The notes: generated by a model from the sequence alone, not told the origin. 64,000 bases of DNA from Rhodospirillales bacterium (GCA_016712375.1 JADJRE010000006.1:147432-211431); one strand, 5' to 3'. Shown: positions 1 through 13,777, numbered from the stretch's first letter. Numbers and translations are program-made.

Positions 1-4091
<4,091 letters not shown>

Positions 4092-4096
4092 CGGCG

Positions 4097-5547
4097 ATGG
4101 GCAAGCCAACGGGATTCAAAGAAATCGCGCGGCGTGACCGGCCCTACGAGCCGATCGGCGCCCGCATTCGCCACTGGCGGGAGTTCGTCTTGCCGATGCC
4201 GGAGGGAGAACTCGCCCGACAGGCGCGCGTTGCATGGATTGCGGCATTCCCTTCTGCCACTCCGGCTGTCCAGTCAATAACATCATCCCGGACTGGAACG
4301 ACCTGGTGTTCCGCGGCGACTGGCGGGAAGCCCTGGATGTCCTTCATTCAACAAACAACTTTCCGGAGTTCACCGGCCGCGTTTGCCCGGCACCCTGCGA
4401 GGCGGCGTGCACGCTGAATATCATCGACCAGCCGGTGACGATCAAATCGATCGAGTGCGCAATCATCGACAAGGGCTGGGAGGAAGGCTGGGTCGGTCCG
4501 CAGATTCCGGCGCATCGCACGGGCAAGCGCGTCGCTGTCATCGGTTCCGGCCCGGCGGGCATGGCCTGCGCGCAGCAGCTGGCGCGTGCTGGACACGCGG
4601 TGGTTGTCTATGAGAAGCGCGACCGGATCGGTGGTCTGCTGCGCTACGGCATCCCTGACTTCAAAATGGAGAAGCATCTGATCGACAAGCGCATGGCGCA
4701 GATGCAGGCGGAAGGCGTCGAGTTCCGGCCGAATAGCCATGTCGGCCGCAACGTCGCGGTCCGGCGTCTGCTGGAGGACTACGACGCGGTGGTGCTGGCT
4801 GGAGGCGCCGAAGCACCGCGCGACCTGCCGGTCCCCGGACGCGACCTCGATGGCATCCACTATGCCATGGACTTCCTGGTGCAGCAGAACACGCGGGTGG
4901 CTGGGCGCGAGGTCGGCGAGGAGCACGCCATCCTCGCTACCGGCAAGCACGTCGTCGTCATCGGCGGCGGCGACACCGGCTCCGACTGCGTCGGAACCTC
5001 GATCCGCCAGGGGGCGAAGTCAGTCACGCAGCTTGAGATCCTGCACCGACCGCCGGAGAAAGAGGACAAGGCGCTGACCTGGCCGCTATGGCCTCTGAAG
5101 ATGCGAACCTCGACCTCGCACGAGGAAGGCTGTGAGCGCGACTGGGCCGTTACCACCCGACGAGCACTTGGCGACGGCCGCATCCATGCGCTGGAGCTGG
5201 CACGCGTCGAATGGGTTGCCGGTGAGGCCGGCGGCATGAAGCTACAGGAGGTCGACGGCAGCGCGTTCACCATCGACGCTGACCTGGTGTTGCTGGCGAT
5301 GGGTTTTGTGCACCCGATGCACGATGACTTGGTGCGTGAAACCGGCGTCGAGCTGGATGGTCGTGGCAATATCAAGGCTGATACCGAGGCGGAGCCGGGA
5401 GCCTACCAGACCAACATTGACAAGGTGTTCACCGCCGGTGACATGCGCCGCGGCCAGTCCCTCGTCGTCTGGGCCATCCGCGAAGGCCGCCAATGCGCCC
5501 GTTCGGTCGACCAGTTCCTGATGGGCTACTCGGAGCTGCCGCGGTAA
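4097..5547 (+). CDS. gltD: Glutamate synthase small subunit (frame broken by one missing base)
   Basis: This is the beta subunit of glutamate synthase, which oxidises NADPH and passes electrons to GltB. The N-terminus (MGKPTGFKEIARR) is in one frame. The rest starts again with CMDCGIPFCHSGCP, the 4Fe-4S cysteine motif, in another frame. One base is missing in the GC run at 4223-4230; restoring it gives RCMDCG and a 483-residue protein of normal length. Next come a FAD-binding GSGPAGMACAQQLA loop and an NADPH-binding GGGDTGSDC loop. Because the whole protein is conserved on both sides of the break, a sequencing error is more likely than a real mutation. The start chosen matches the conserved family N-terminus. 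Confidence 0.93.
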
Positions 5548-5688
5548 ACTGCGGGAAGCGACATCCTGAAAGATTTATCATCGCGAGCAAAGCGAAGGGA
5601 TCCACTTGGGTCGGAACACCTCGTCCAGCCTGCGCTTCGCGGGTTCGCGATGAACCGATTTCTCGACATCTTCCGGAGGTAATCGCAC

Positions 5689-5934
5689 GTGATCGTCTAC
5701 AACATGAAATGCGGCGAAGGGCATGCTTTCGAAGCCTGGTTCGCTTCTTCGGCGGAGTATGAGGAGAAGGCGGCAGAACACGCGCTGGCCTGCCCGGAAT
5801 GCGGCGACACCCGCGTGGCCAAGGGGCTTTCGGCACCCCGCGTCAACGGCAGCGCCAAGGCGCCGGCGCCGGCAATCGGCCCGTGCGGCATGGCTTGCGG
5901 CAGCAGCGGCGGGATGTGCGGGCTCGACGGCTGA
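5689..5934 (+). CDS. Short DUF1178-family zinc-ribbon-like protein
   Basis: This 81-residue protein begins MIVYNMKCGEGHAFEAWF, with the pattern of the DUF1178 family: CxxGH near the start and a CPECG knuckle at about residue 40. The function of this family is not known. DUF1178 proteins are usually about 140-160 residues, so this one is short; in place of the normal second half it has an Ala/Pro linker and a small Gly/Cys-rich tail (GPCGMACGSSGGMCG). The start is a GTG with a clear GGAGGT ribosome site at 5675-5680. The tail resembles the Cys/Gly tails of FmdB-type regulators, so a FmdB-like assignment is the alternative. Confidence 0.7.
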   Translation: MIVYNMKCGEGHAFEAWFASSAEYEEKAAEHALACPECGDTRVAKGLSAPRVNGSAKAPAPAIGPCGMACGSSGGMCGLDG

Positions 5935-5951
5935 AAGATAATCAAACCGTC

Positions 5952-6386
5952 GTGCGCGACACCATTACGCCCTCTCCTTCACCGACCGGCGCGTTATCCT
6001 CCCCTGCCCGCCTCTGGCTGTTCCTCGGAGCGCTCAACGCGCTAATGTCGGTCGCCGCCGGCGCCTACGGGCGGCACGGTGCGCTCGATCCGGCCGGGCG
6101 CGAGATGTTCGCCGTCGCGGTGCAGTACCAGATGGCGCACGCGCTGGCGCTGCTGGCCGTTGCTTGGCTCGCTGCTCGCAATGGCGGCGGCCGGCTCGCG
6201 GCCGCGCCAAATCTGGCAGGCGCCGCGTTCGCTGTTGGCATCCTGCTGTTCTCAGGGTCGCTCTACACATTCGGACTTACCGGCCTGGTGCCGGTGGAAG
6301 GTACCGCGCCCGCGGGCGGCTTCCTGATGATGTCCGGCTGGCTGGCGCTGATGTGGGAAGCGGTCCGGCCGCGGCGGGCGGGCTAG
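5952..6386 (+). CDS. DUF423 family small membrane protein
   Basis: This is a 144-residue inner-membrane protein of the DUF423 (YgdD-like) family with about four hydrophobic segments. The family signatures LGALNALMSVAAGAYGRHG near the N-terminus and FSGSLYTFGLTG in the second half are present. I place the start at the GTG at 5952, since the first membrane helix (LWLFLGALNALMSVA) begins about 25 residues later. The open frame upstream of that has no conserved content. The function is unknown. It follows the DUF1178 gene by 17 bases and may share its transcript. Confidence 0.82.
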   Translation: MRDTITPSPSPTGALSSPARLWLFLGALNALMSVAAGAYGRHGALDPAGREMFAVAVQYQMAHALALLAVAWLAARNGGGRLAAAPNLAGAAFAVGILLFSGSLYTFGLTGLVPVEGTAPAGGFLMMSGWLALMWEAVRPRRAG

Positions 6387-6387
6387 A

Positions 6388-7086
6388 CTAGATCCAGCCT
6401 TGTTTCTGCGCCGTTGCTTGAATTTTCAGCGCAATCTCATGGGCTGTCCGTTCGGCCGCGCCTTCAATGGTCTCCGAACCGGAGGCTTCGCCGTACGCTT
6501 TCGCCGCGCCAGAAACGACCAGACCAAGCGGATTGGCGGTTGCAACGGCAACAACGAGCGGCACAGCTCCGCCGGGCGTCTTGCCGCTGCCGGCCTCGAC
6601 GTCGCCGGAACCGAGCGCGCGCAGTCCCTGAGGCGTCATGAGGAAGCCCTTGACCACCGTCTTCAGCTCGGCACCGCCGGCACCAAAACCGATCGCCACC
6701 CGTTCCGTGGCGCTGCCCTCGTCGACAAGCGCGAAATAGCTCACGACGAGACCATCGCCGACCCGCGGTGCCGACTCGCCAGCCGCTCGAACAGCGGGAA
6801 GTCCCATTCCCTGCAGCTCGGCCACCAGGTCTTTCGCGATCTCGCTCCCCAGCCGGCGGCCCGTCGCGAGCTGCGCCGGCGTGAGCGCAAGCGGTGCAGC
6901 GCCCTGGCCAGCAACCGCGACCTCGGGCGCAAGTTCCGCGGGAGTGGGGGCGACATCGTAGACGATGATGCGGTCCGGCCGGTCGATCTTCCCCTGGTAG
7001 GGCTGGTAGGCAGTGACGCTGCTCGAGGCGCAACCCGTCAGCATGACGATCAACAGCCAGGGACCGGCAGCCCTCAGGATGTTCAT
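6388..7086 (-). CDS. DUF4410 domain lipoprotein
   Basis: A 232-residue predicted lipoprotein. The signal peptide ends in the lipobox LTGC (residues about 16-19), so the protein should be anchored to a membrane facing the periplasm. The body matches the DUF4410 pattern: a PYQGKIDRPDRIIVYDV start to the domain, a middle section with VSYFALVDEG, and a C-terminal Ala-rich helix. The role of DUF4410 is unknown. The gene converges with the DUF423 gene, with one base between their ends. A GGAG ribosome site sits about 7 bases before the ATG. Confidence 0.8.
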   Translation of the reverse strand: MNILRAAGPWLLIVMLTGCASSSVTAYQPYQGKIDRPDRIIVYDVAPTPAELAPEVAVAGQGAAPLALTPAQLATGRRLGSEIAKDLVAELQGMGLPAVRAAGESAPRVGDGLVVSYFALVDEGSATERVAIGFGAGGAELKTVVKGFLMTPQGLRALGSGDVEAGSGKTPGGAVPLVVAVATANPLGLVVSGAAKAYGEASGSETIEGAAERTAHEIALKIQATAQKQGWI

Positions 7087-7208
7087 GGCGAAGCTCCAGT
7101 GGCAACCAGGCCGCGCTCAAAGAGAAGCGGCGCATAAGCTGGAGGCGACCAACCTGCAAGCGGAACCCGACGCTCGTGCAAAACTACCACGGGCGTCCGG
7201 CTTGTCTG

Positions 7209-7772
7209 CTACCTGTTCCCGCCCGGCACCCACAGCACGTCGCGCTGGCCCTTTTCGTTCTCCCAGCGGGCGAGAACGAACAGGTGGTCGGAGAGGCGAT
7301 TGATGTAGCGGATCGCCGCTGCATTGACCGGCTCGGTCTCCGACAGCGCGCAGATCAGACGCTCGGCGCGACGGGCGACGGTCCGCGCCAAGTGCAGGTA
7401 GGCGGAGGTTGGCGAGCCGCCCGGCAGGATGAACGAGGTGAGCGGCTGCAGCTCGGCGTTCATCGCGTCGATCTCGCGCTCGAGCCGCTCCACCTGCGCG
7501 TCGACGATGCGCAGCGCGCCTTCCGCCTTGCGGCCGGTCTCCGGCGTGCACAGATCGGCGCCGAGGTCGAACAGGTCGTTCTGGATGCGCGCCAGCATCG
7601 CGTCGACTTCGCCCTGCGCGTGCAGCCGCGCCAACCCGACAACGCCGTTGGTCTCGTCAACGGTGCCGTAGGCGTCGACGCGCGGATCCTGCTTTTTCAC
7701 CCTTGAGCCGTCGCCGAGCGACGTTTCGCCTCCGTCGCCGCCGCGTGTGTAGATGCGGGTGAGCGTCACCAT
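7209..7772 (-). CDS. Cob(I)alamin adenosyltransferase, PduO type
   Basis: This 187-residue enzyme transfers the adenosyl group of ATP to cob(I)alamin or cobyrinate diamide to make coenzyme B12 forms. The N-terminal ATP-binding signature TRGGDGGETSLGDGSRV is intact. The later RTVARRAERL segment also matches PduO-type (MMAB-like) enzymes. The HIG1-type gene lies just upstream on the same strand, an arrangement common in alphaproteobacteria. No cobalamin riboswitch was recognised upstream, so regulation cannot be stated. Confidence 0.93.
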   Translation of the reverse strand: MVTLTRIYTRGGDGGETSLGDGSRVKKQDPRVDAYGTVDETNGVVGLARLHAQGEVDAMLARIQNDLFDLGADLCTPETGRKAEGALRIVDAQVERLEREIDAMNAELQPLTSFILPGGSPTSAYLHLARTVARRAERLICALSETEPVNAAAIRYINRLSDHLFVLARWENEKGQRDVLWVPGGNR

Positions 7773-7815
7773 CGCCCAGCGTCTCCAGCGGCGGTTTTCA
7801 CGGCAGCCAGACGCA

Positions 7816-8010
7816 TCAGACCGCGTACATCAGGACGATTGCGCCGAACAGCGCCACCGCCACCGCCTGACAGGCAACACGAGCGGTCATCAACTTCGTT
7901 GCGTACTTCTGGCTATCTTTGCCGAAAGCAAACGAGATGACGCCAGCGAACAGCACGCCCAGCGTCGCCAGCATGGCGAGGCCGAGCATCACGGGGAGCA
8001 GAGTTTCCAT
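7816..8010 (-). CDS. HIG1-type twin-transmembrane small protein
   Basis: A 64-residue protein with two membrane helices (residues about 5-28 and 44-63) joined by a basic loop containing the hallmark LMTARVACQ segment of HIG1-domain proteins. In bacteria these are annotated as twin-transmembrane proteins; in mitochondria HIG1 proteins associate with cytochrome oxidase. It lies upstream of the adenosyltransferase on the same strand with a 43-base gap and is probably co-transcribed with it. It faces the MoaD/ThiS gene across about 184 bases that must hold both promoters. Confidence 0.82.
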   Translation of the reverse strand: METLLPVMLGLAMLATLGVLFAGVISFAFGKDSQKYATKLMTARVACQAVAVALFGAIVLMYAV

Positions 8011-8194
8011 CTAATTGATATAGCGCCGCATGCGGGCTGGGTCATCTGGAAACGACGACAGCACGGACCGCGGGACTTTTTAACTCCCGTTGCCGCTTGA
8101 GCAATCCGGCTACGGCGGTGCTTAACTCGTTGCTCGCGAACTTTCGCACCCCAGCTGAGTTGGCATGACCCGGAACGGTACGAGGTACAGAGAC

Positions 8195-8464
8195 ATGCCC
8201 AAGGTGCTGTTTACGTCCAACATCCAGCGCCACGTAGCCTGCCCGGAGGTTGACGCTATAGGGCGGAGCGTGCGCGAGGTGCTGGAGAACGTTTTCGCGA
8301 CAAACCCGCAAGCCAGGACCTACGTGCTCGACGAGCAGTCGGCGTTGCGCAAGCACATGATCATCTTCGTTGACGGGAGACCGATCAGCGATCGAGTTGG
8401 TCTCGGCGACGAAGTTCCGGAAGCCGGCACGGTCTACGTCTTTCAGGCGCTGTCAGGAGGCTGA
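8195..8464 (+). CDS. MoaD/ThiS-like beta-grasp protein
   Basis: An 89-residue ubiquitin-like beta-grasp protein ending in Gly-Gly (ALSGG), the tail that MoaD and ThiS proteins carry as an adenylated or thiocarboxylated sulfur donor. I start it at the ATG at 8195 (MPKVLFTSN) because a GAGGT ribosome site lies just before it; an ATG at 8165 is possible but adds ten unconserved residues. The propeller-type gene follows two bases after the stop, so the pair is translationally linked. No E1-like (MoeB/ThiF) gene is nearby, so its activating enzyme would be encoded elsewhere. Whether it carries sulfur or is conjugated to proteins is unknown. Confidence 0.85.
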   Translation: MPKVLFTSNIQRHVACPEVDAIGRSVREVLENVFATNPQARTYVLDEQSALRKHMIIFVDGRPISDRVGLGDEVPEAGTVYVFQALSGG

Positions 8465-8466
8465 CA

Positions 8467-9567
8467 ATGAGCGAACGAATTCTCGTATCGAGCCGCAAAG
8501 GCTTGTTCACCATCCAGCGCAGAGCCGGGCAGTGGGAGATCGACCATGTCGACTTCCTCGGCGACAATGTCTCGCTCTCCCTGACCGACCATCGCGACGG
8601 TCGCCACTACGCCGCTCTCGATCATGGCCATTTCGGGGTCAAGCTGCACCGATCGACGGCGAGTGGCTGGGAGGAGATCGCGGCACCTCAATACCCACCG
8701 AAGCCGGAAGGCTACGAAGAACTCGACATGTGGGGCCGGCCGGTGCCTTGGAGCACGGTGCGCATATGGGCGCTGGCCGCCGCCGGCAGCGACGACGCGG
8801 GTGTTCTTTGGTGCGGAACCATTCCCGGAGGTCTCTTCCGCTCCGCAGATTGCGGCAACAGCTGGGAGATGATGCGCGAGCTCTGGGATCATCCGAAGCG
8901 CCGGCAATGGATGGGCGGTGGCGCCGATCTGCCCGGCATCCATTCGATCTGTGTCGATCCCCGCCACTCAGGCCGGGTCAGCGTCGCGGTCTCGACCGGG
9001 GGTATCTGGTTCACCGACGATGGCGGTGCCCGCTGGTCGCAACGGGGTGAAGGCATGCGCGCAGAATACGTGCCGTCCGAGTTGACCCACGATCCGCTCG
9101 CCCAGGACGTCCATTGCCTCGTCCAGTGCCCGGCGGCGCCGCAGCGGATGTGGGTGCAGCACCACAATGGCATCTTCGTCTCCTCCGACGAGGGCAAAAC
9201 CTTCACAGAGATCACCGGTGTCGAGCCGTCGGTCTTCGGATTTCCGGTTGTTGTCCATCCCACGGATCCCGATACCGCCTGGTTCGTCCCCGAGATCAAG
9301 GACGAGAAACGAATTCCGCGTGACGGGAAGCTCGTCGTAACCCGCACCCGTGACGGCGGCCGCAGCTTTGATGTCCTGACAGAGGGCCTGCCGCAGCGCC
9401 ATGCCTATGACCTCGTGTATCGGCATGCCCTTGCCATCGATGAAAGCGGCGAGCGCCTCGCTTTCGGTTCGACGACAGGGGGCCTGTGGGTCAGCGAAGA
9501 TCAAGGCGACAGATGGACGTGTGTGACCCACACGCTGCCGCCCATCTATGCCGTGCACTTCGCGTGA
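8467..9567 (+). CDS. BNR-repeat / sialidase-like beta-propeller protein
   Basis: A 366-residue protein built from BNR/Asp-box repeats. Successive blades carry S-x-D-x-G-x-[TS]-like boxes such as SADCGNSW, TDDGGARW, SSDEGKTF, TRDGGRSF and SEDQGDRW. Databases often name such proteins exo-alpha-sialidase or glycosyl hydrolase, but no signal peptide is seen and the sialidase catalytic residues are not evident, so an enzymatic role is not supported. The tight link to the MoaD/ThiS gene suggests the two act together. It is read as a cytoplasmic propeller of unknown function. Confidence 0.8.
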   Translation: MSERILVSSRKGLFTIQRRAGQWEIDHVDFLGDNVSLSLTDHRDGRHYAALDHGHFGVKLHRSTASGWEEIAAPQYPPKPEGYEELDMWGRPVPWSTVRIWALAAAGSDDAGVLWCGTIPGGLFRSADCGNSWEMMRELWDHPKRRQWMGGGADLPGIHSICVDPRHSGRVSVAVSTGGIWFTDDGGARWSQRGEGMRAEYVPSELTHDPLAQDVHCLVQCPAAPQRMWVQHHNGIFVSSDEGKTFTEITGVEPSVFGFPVVVHPTDPDTAWFVPEIKDEKRIPRDGKLVVTRTRDGGRSFDVLTEGLPQRHAYDLVYRHALAIDESGERLAFGSTTGGLWVSEDQGDRWTCVTHTLPPIYAVHFA

Positions 9568-9688
9568 ATGAAACGGAGCGAGCCAGGCCCGAAGCTGCGC
9601 CGGCAGTCGCGCGCCAGACATTTCCAAGCCCGGGGGAACCGCTTTTGTAGCGTGACGTTTAACCGCGAACGCGTACGCTACAGGATTT

Positions 9689-10726
9689 ATGAGGATGGAC
9701 GTCGCTCAAGAGAAGTATTCCACGGTGCCGGCCGAGGAAAAGACAGCTCCTTCGTCCGCAGATCCGGCGAGCGAACAATCTGGCGCTGGCGCTCACGGCG
9801 AAGAAGCGCGTCATCCGGGTCAGATCCCGAAGCGCGGGTGGAAAGAAGTTCTGCTTCGCGTTAGGAATCAGGTTAGCTCTGACCATCTGTCGATAGTTTC
9901 TGCTGGAGTTGCATTCTTTGCGCTGCTGGCGATCTTTCCGGGACTAACTGCCCTGGTCACTATTTACGGTCTGGTGACCGATCCCGTGCAGGTTGAACCC
10001 CAGTTGTCTCCTCTGCGCGAACTGCTGCCCGGCAACGCCTTTGACATCATAGCGCAGCAGACACGCCAAGTGGCGGCAACGGCGGGCGGCTCGCTCAGCC
10101 TCGGATTGGTGCTCAGCCTAATCCTTGCTCTCTGGAGCGCCAACACCGGAACGAAATCCATTATCACAGCGCTGAACATCGCTTATGACGAAAAGGAAGA
10201 GCGAGGCTTCTTCGCGCTGAATCTCTGGTCATTGACTTTCACCATCATCGGCATCGTCTTTGCGATCCTGGCACTGGTGGTGGTCGCCGCGGTTCCGGCG
10301 GCCATGGCGATCTTTGGCACGGAGGACGGGCTGATGCAGTCGGTGCTCCTGGCGCTGCGCTGGGTCGTCATGGCCGGCCTGATGATGCTGGCATTGGCCA
10401 TGCTCTACCGCTTCGCGCCGAGCCGGCGGGAAGCAAAAATGCAGTGGGTGAGCGTCGGTGCCATCGCCGCAACGCTTCTGTGGTTGCTGGCGTCCGTTGG
10501 TTTCTCGCTCTACGTTCGCCACTTCGGCAGCTACGACAAGACGTTCGGAGCCCTTGGCGCCGTCGTGATCCTGCTCATGTGGTTCTATATCTCGACGTTC
10601 GTCGTTTGCGTCGGAGCCGAGTTGAACGCCGAGCTGGAGCGCCAGACCCGCAAGGATTCAACAGTCGGCCCTGAAAAACCGATTGGCGAACGCGGCGCAT
10701 TCGCTGCCGACAACAAGGCGACGTGA
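9689..10726 (+). CDS. YihY/BrkB family inner-membrane protein
   Basis: A 345-residue protein with a hydrophilic N-terminus of about 65 residues and about six membrane segments, matching the YihY/virulence factor BrkB family (once named RNase BN in error). The family start FALLAIFPGLTALVTIYGL and the C-terminal LGAVVILLMWFYISTFVV helix are present, followed by a charged tail. The biochemical role of the family is not established. An alternative ATG lies two codons after the chosen one. The gene converges with the flavoprotein gene 31 bases away. Confidence 0.9.
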   Translation: MRMDVAQEKYSTVPAEEKTAPSSADPASEQSGAGAHGEEARHPGQIPKRGWKEVLLRVRNQVSSDHLSIVSAGVAFFALLAIFPGLTALVTIYGLVTDPVQVEPQLSPLRELLPGNAFDIIAQQTRQVAATAGGSLSLGLVLSLILALWSANTGTKSIITALNIAYDEKEERGFFALNLWSLTFTIIGIVFAILALVVVAAVPAAMAIFGTEDGLMQSVLLALRWVVMAGLMMLALAMLYRFAPSRREAKMQWVSVGAIAATLLWLLASVGFSLYVRHFGSYDKTFGALGAVVILLMWFYISTFVVCVGAELNAELERQTRKDSTVGPEKPIGERGAFAADNKAT

Positions 10727-10757
10727 CTGGCTCCACCGTTCTTGCTGCAGGGGCCCG

Positions 10758-12882
10758 TCACAATTCGAGGATGACGACGTGATCGCTGCCACAGGTTTTG
10801 GTACCGACTGTCGATCGCGGTGTAGAGCAACAGATAAGCACTTGGTCATCATCATGCGGGCCGACCGGCTCCTGCAGGTAGTCGACGGATCCGCAGACAA
10901 GATGGGTCGCGCAACTGCCGCATAGGCCTGCTCGGCAGCCATAGTTGGGGTGCAGCCCGGCCGCCTCCGCCAGGTCCAGCAGCGTGCCTTCTCCGGCGAC
11001 CACGGCACGTCGATGCCAGACGAGGCGAAGCGAACGCTGACGAGGCTCGCCGCGGCCAGAGCCGGGTCTAGGGCCGATGGGGCTGGCTGGCTGGACTTCA
11101 GCACGGTCGCTGGACCAAACGCCTCGTAACGTATCTGCTGATCATCCACGCCAAGTGCGGTGAGGCTGGTATAGAGCGCCTGCATGAAGGGTGGCGGACC
11201 GCACAGGTAGAAGTCGACGTCGTCGAACGACGGCAGGACGCTCTGCAGCAGGTCAATATCGACGTGACCGACGCTGTCGTGGTTCGCGCCGGCCCCGTCC
11301 GCCGGATCGGGTCGACTGAAGCGGATATGAACGGTCAGCGATTGAAAGGCGTTGGCGAGATCGCGCAGGTGCGGGCCGAACGCGAGCGTGCGGCCGTTGG
11401 TCGTGCCGTGAAGAAAGAATGTCCGGCGGAACCGGCGCGTTCGGCGGCCCTCGTCGATCAGGAAGTCCGTCATCGCCAGCATCGGCGTGATCCCGACGCC
11501 GGCTGAGATCAGCACCACCGCGCGGCTGCTGGACTGGTCAAGGACGAACCGGCCTCGCGGCGCCATTGCCTCCATTTCGAATCCCGGCTGCACCTCGGTA
11601 TGAAAATATGACGAGACAAGGCCGCCCGGCTCCCGTTTGATCGACAGCCGATAAGAGTCACTGTTGGGCGCGGCGGAGACCGTATACGTGCGAAGCACGG
11701 GATCATTGCCGCCGGGCAGCCTTACCCGGATCGGCAGGAACTGCCCGGCTTCCCACGGCGCGATTTGCCGACCGTCTGCGCGGCGCCGGTAGAACGAGGT
11801 AATGGTGTCGCTTTCCTTGCGCACCTCATCCACTCGGTACCGGACGAAGGCGTCGCGCTCCCGGGTTGCCGCCAGCGTCGCCGCAGCTTGCGACCAGGTG
11901 CCGGTGGCATCGAGAAGCGGGGACGGCTCAATGGAGCCAAAGCGTAGCGGCAGGCTATGCTCGACGCGGACACCACGTTCCGTGCGAAATTCGATCAGCC
12001 GTTCCGCGCCCTTGAAGGCGCGGACCTCTTCGCCGTCCCAGACGACGCTTGCCCGGCCAGTCAGGTAGATCAAATCGCCGTTGGAAAAATCGATGAACAA
12101 CAATCCGGCCCGTGGATGGAGAATGATGTTGCCGATGGTGTTGAAATGCAGGTTGCCCGAGTAATCCGGGAAGACGAGTGTGCAATCGTCCTTAAAGCCA
12201 ACAAAGCCTGGCCGGCCGCCGCGATGCGAGACGTCGGCTCCCCGCGTCTTGTCGTTCTTGCCGGGCGCCGCTGTCGCGATGAAAAAGGTGTCACTGTGCT
12301 CGATCAGCGCCCGGCTTGCGGCATCCGGAACATCGAAGCTGTGCAGCGGTCGGCTGCGGTCTTGCCAATCTCTTTCGGCAAGCAACTCGACCGCGCGGCT
12401 CTGAATGTATTGCGGACAGTTGCCAAAGGTTTGATCTACCTCGATGCTGAAGCCATCGGGCGTCATCGCGGAAACACGGCCGGTCAGGCGGTTGCGTCTG
12501 CGCGTTTCCGGTTGCAGACCAAGAAGGCCGAGTTTCGCCCCGGTTGCAAGCAACTCATTCAACGGATCGCCGAACAGCGGCCGTGCGGACACCGACAGGT
12601 GTTGCGGATCGCCGCTGCTGACGAATCCGGGCGGGCCAGCGAGCACCGACGCCCAGGGTGCCCGTGACGGTCGACGCTGCCAATCAACACGAACGGCAGC
12701 ATCGCGTAGAACGCGCGATGCTCCTCGGGCAGGTAGTCCCGGATGAGGCGCCGGCCGGTACTCTCCACACGGTCGCGAACTCCCAGCCGTGTCTGCACCG
12801 CCTGCTCGCCGGCATGAAAGGGAGAATTGGAGGGCGGCCGCCCAGCATCTGGCGCGACGTCCGGTATCAAGCTCCGCGGCAT
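10758..12882 (-). CDS. PPOX - ferredoxin reductase - 2Fe-2S ferredoxin fusion (two frame breaks)
   Basis: After two frame repairs this is a 708-residue electron-transfer fusion. Residues about 1-320 form a pyridoxamine-phosphate-oxidase-like flavin split barrel. About 330-600 form a ferredoxin-NADP reductase module, with RTYTVSAAP for flavin, LISAGVGITPMLAM for the pyridine nucleotide and FYLCGPPPFM near its end. The last about 85 residues are a plant-type 2Fe-2S ferredoxin with the CRAGLCGSC cysteine triplet and a fourth cysteine in LICC. The first break is one base missing at 12656-12657 (restoring HPWASVLAG). The second is one base missing in the short C run at 10987-10988 (restoring EKGTLLDL). 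The fusion is a known but functionally unassigned family; the substrate is unknown. Confidence 0.85.
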
Positions 12883-12904
12883 CGCTCACTTTCTCCAGTT
12901 GAGG

Positions 12905-13322
12905 TCAGGAGGCGGGCGCGATGAACTCCAGGCGGATTCCTTCCCGGCATGAAGCACATCATGTGGTGCGTCGGTCCGCCGCCCAGCGGCTCGGGTGCAA
13001 ACTCAACCACCACGCCGGCCGTCGACTTCAGCCGCTGGTGCAGTGTCTCGAGCGCTTCGACACCCTCCACCCGCAACGCGAGATGGTGCAGTCCAAGATT
13101 GCGCCTGCGGTCGAACGGGACCGCGGCGGCGGTGTCGGCTGCTTGCCACAGGGTTATCATCGTCGTCCCGTCACTGACGAACACCGCAGGATAGTCTGGT
13201 TTCTCGCCAACCTGCCGAAATCCCAGCGTCTGCAAGAAAAACGTCTTTGCCGCCGGCAAATCAGCAACCGTCAAACCGACATGATGCACGCCGCGGGTCA
13301 CGCTGCCGTTGCTCATTGCCAC
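12905..13322 (-). CDS. VOC / glyoxalase-fold protein (frame broken near 3' end)
   Basis: A 138-residue vicinal-oxygen-chelate fold protein (GVHHVGLTVADL at the start, LGLHHLALRVEG in the middle). These metal-dependent proteins include glyoxalases, dioxygenases and resistance proteins; the substrate cannot be told. The frame is lost near the end: one extra base at 12941-12942 turns the expected GIRLEFIAPAS ending into an unrelated tail that would run past the neighbouring start. With the extra base removed the gene stops at 12905, clear of the flavoprotein gene whose start is at 12882. The two are probably one operon. This assumes the insertion is an error. Confidence 0.82.
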
Positions 13323-13777
13323 CCTCTCCTACGGTGCAGGCGGCCTCCCCTACTTGCCGGGGTCCTCACCCGCCATTGTTCATCTGCTCACACAATGAAT
13401 GAGAATGCGGGTGAAAGAAGAGCGCGTCTATGCGATTCCACATTTCTTTGCCCTGGCGCCCCGCTGCTCTACCGCACGACCGGCAGGCCCCTCCCGCGCT
13501 TCGGTCCAGTTCGTCTGCCCGCACGGCCGAAGCCTTGGCGCCGAGGTCTGCGCCTTCGTCGACTTCGCCCCACCAACGAGGCGCGTCGCTTCGTGGCTGG
13601 TTGGGTGGCTCCGCGGCTGTCGCGATTGGCACGCCAGCCAGGATCCCGGGCCCATGCACCATTGCGCTGGCGCACCGAGGTACGCGCCGTTAGTGTCTGC
13701 GGTGCCGCGCGGCGGATTCCGAAGATAACGGAGACACGCTTGGCGCCATCCCCTGCACGCCTCTCGCGGAGCGCCCA
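13323..13777. other. 455-base intergenic region, no gene recognised
   Basis: This lies between the starts of the divergent VOC gene (minus) and scpB (plus), so it must contain promoters for both. Several overlapping open frames of about 90-110 codons exist on both strands, but they are rich in Arg, Ala and Pro with no recognisable family or good ribosome site, as expected by chance in GC-rich DNA. No RNA gene or repeat was recognised. Confidence 0.5.

Noticed and set aside
8011..8194. Cobalamin riboswitch before the HIG1-adenosyltransferase genes
   Set aside because: No B12-box-like conserved sequence was recognised and the space is short once the divergent promoter is allowed for.
13399..13728. 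109-codon plus-strand frame upstream of scpB
   Set aside because: No ribosome site, no homology recognised, and equal-quality frames overlap it on both strands.
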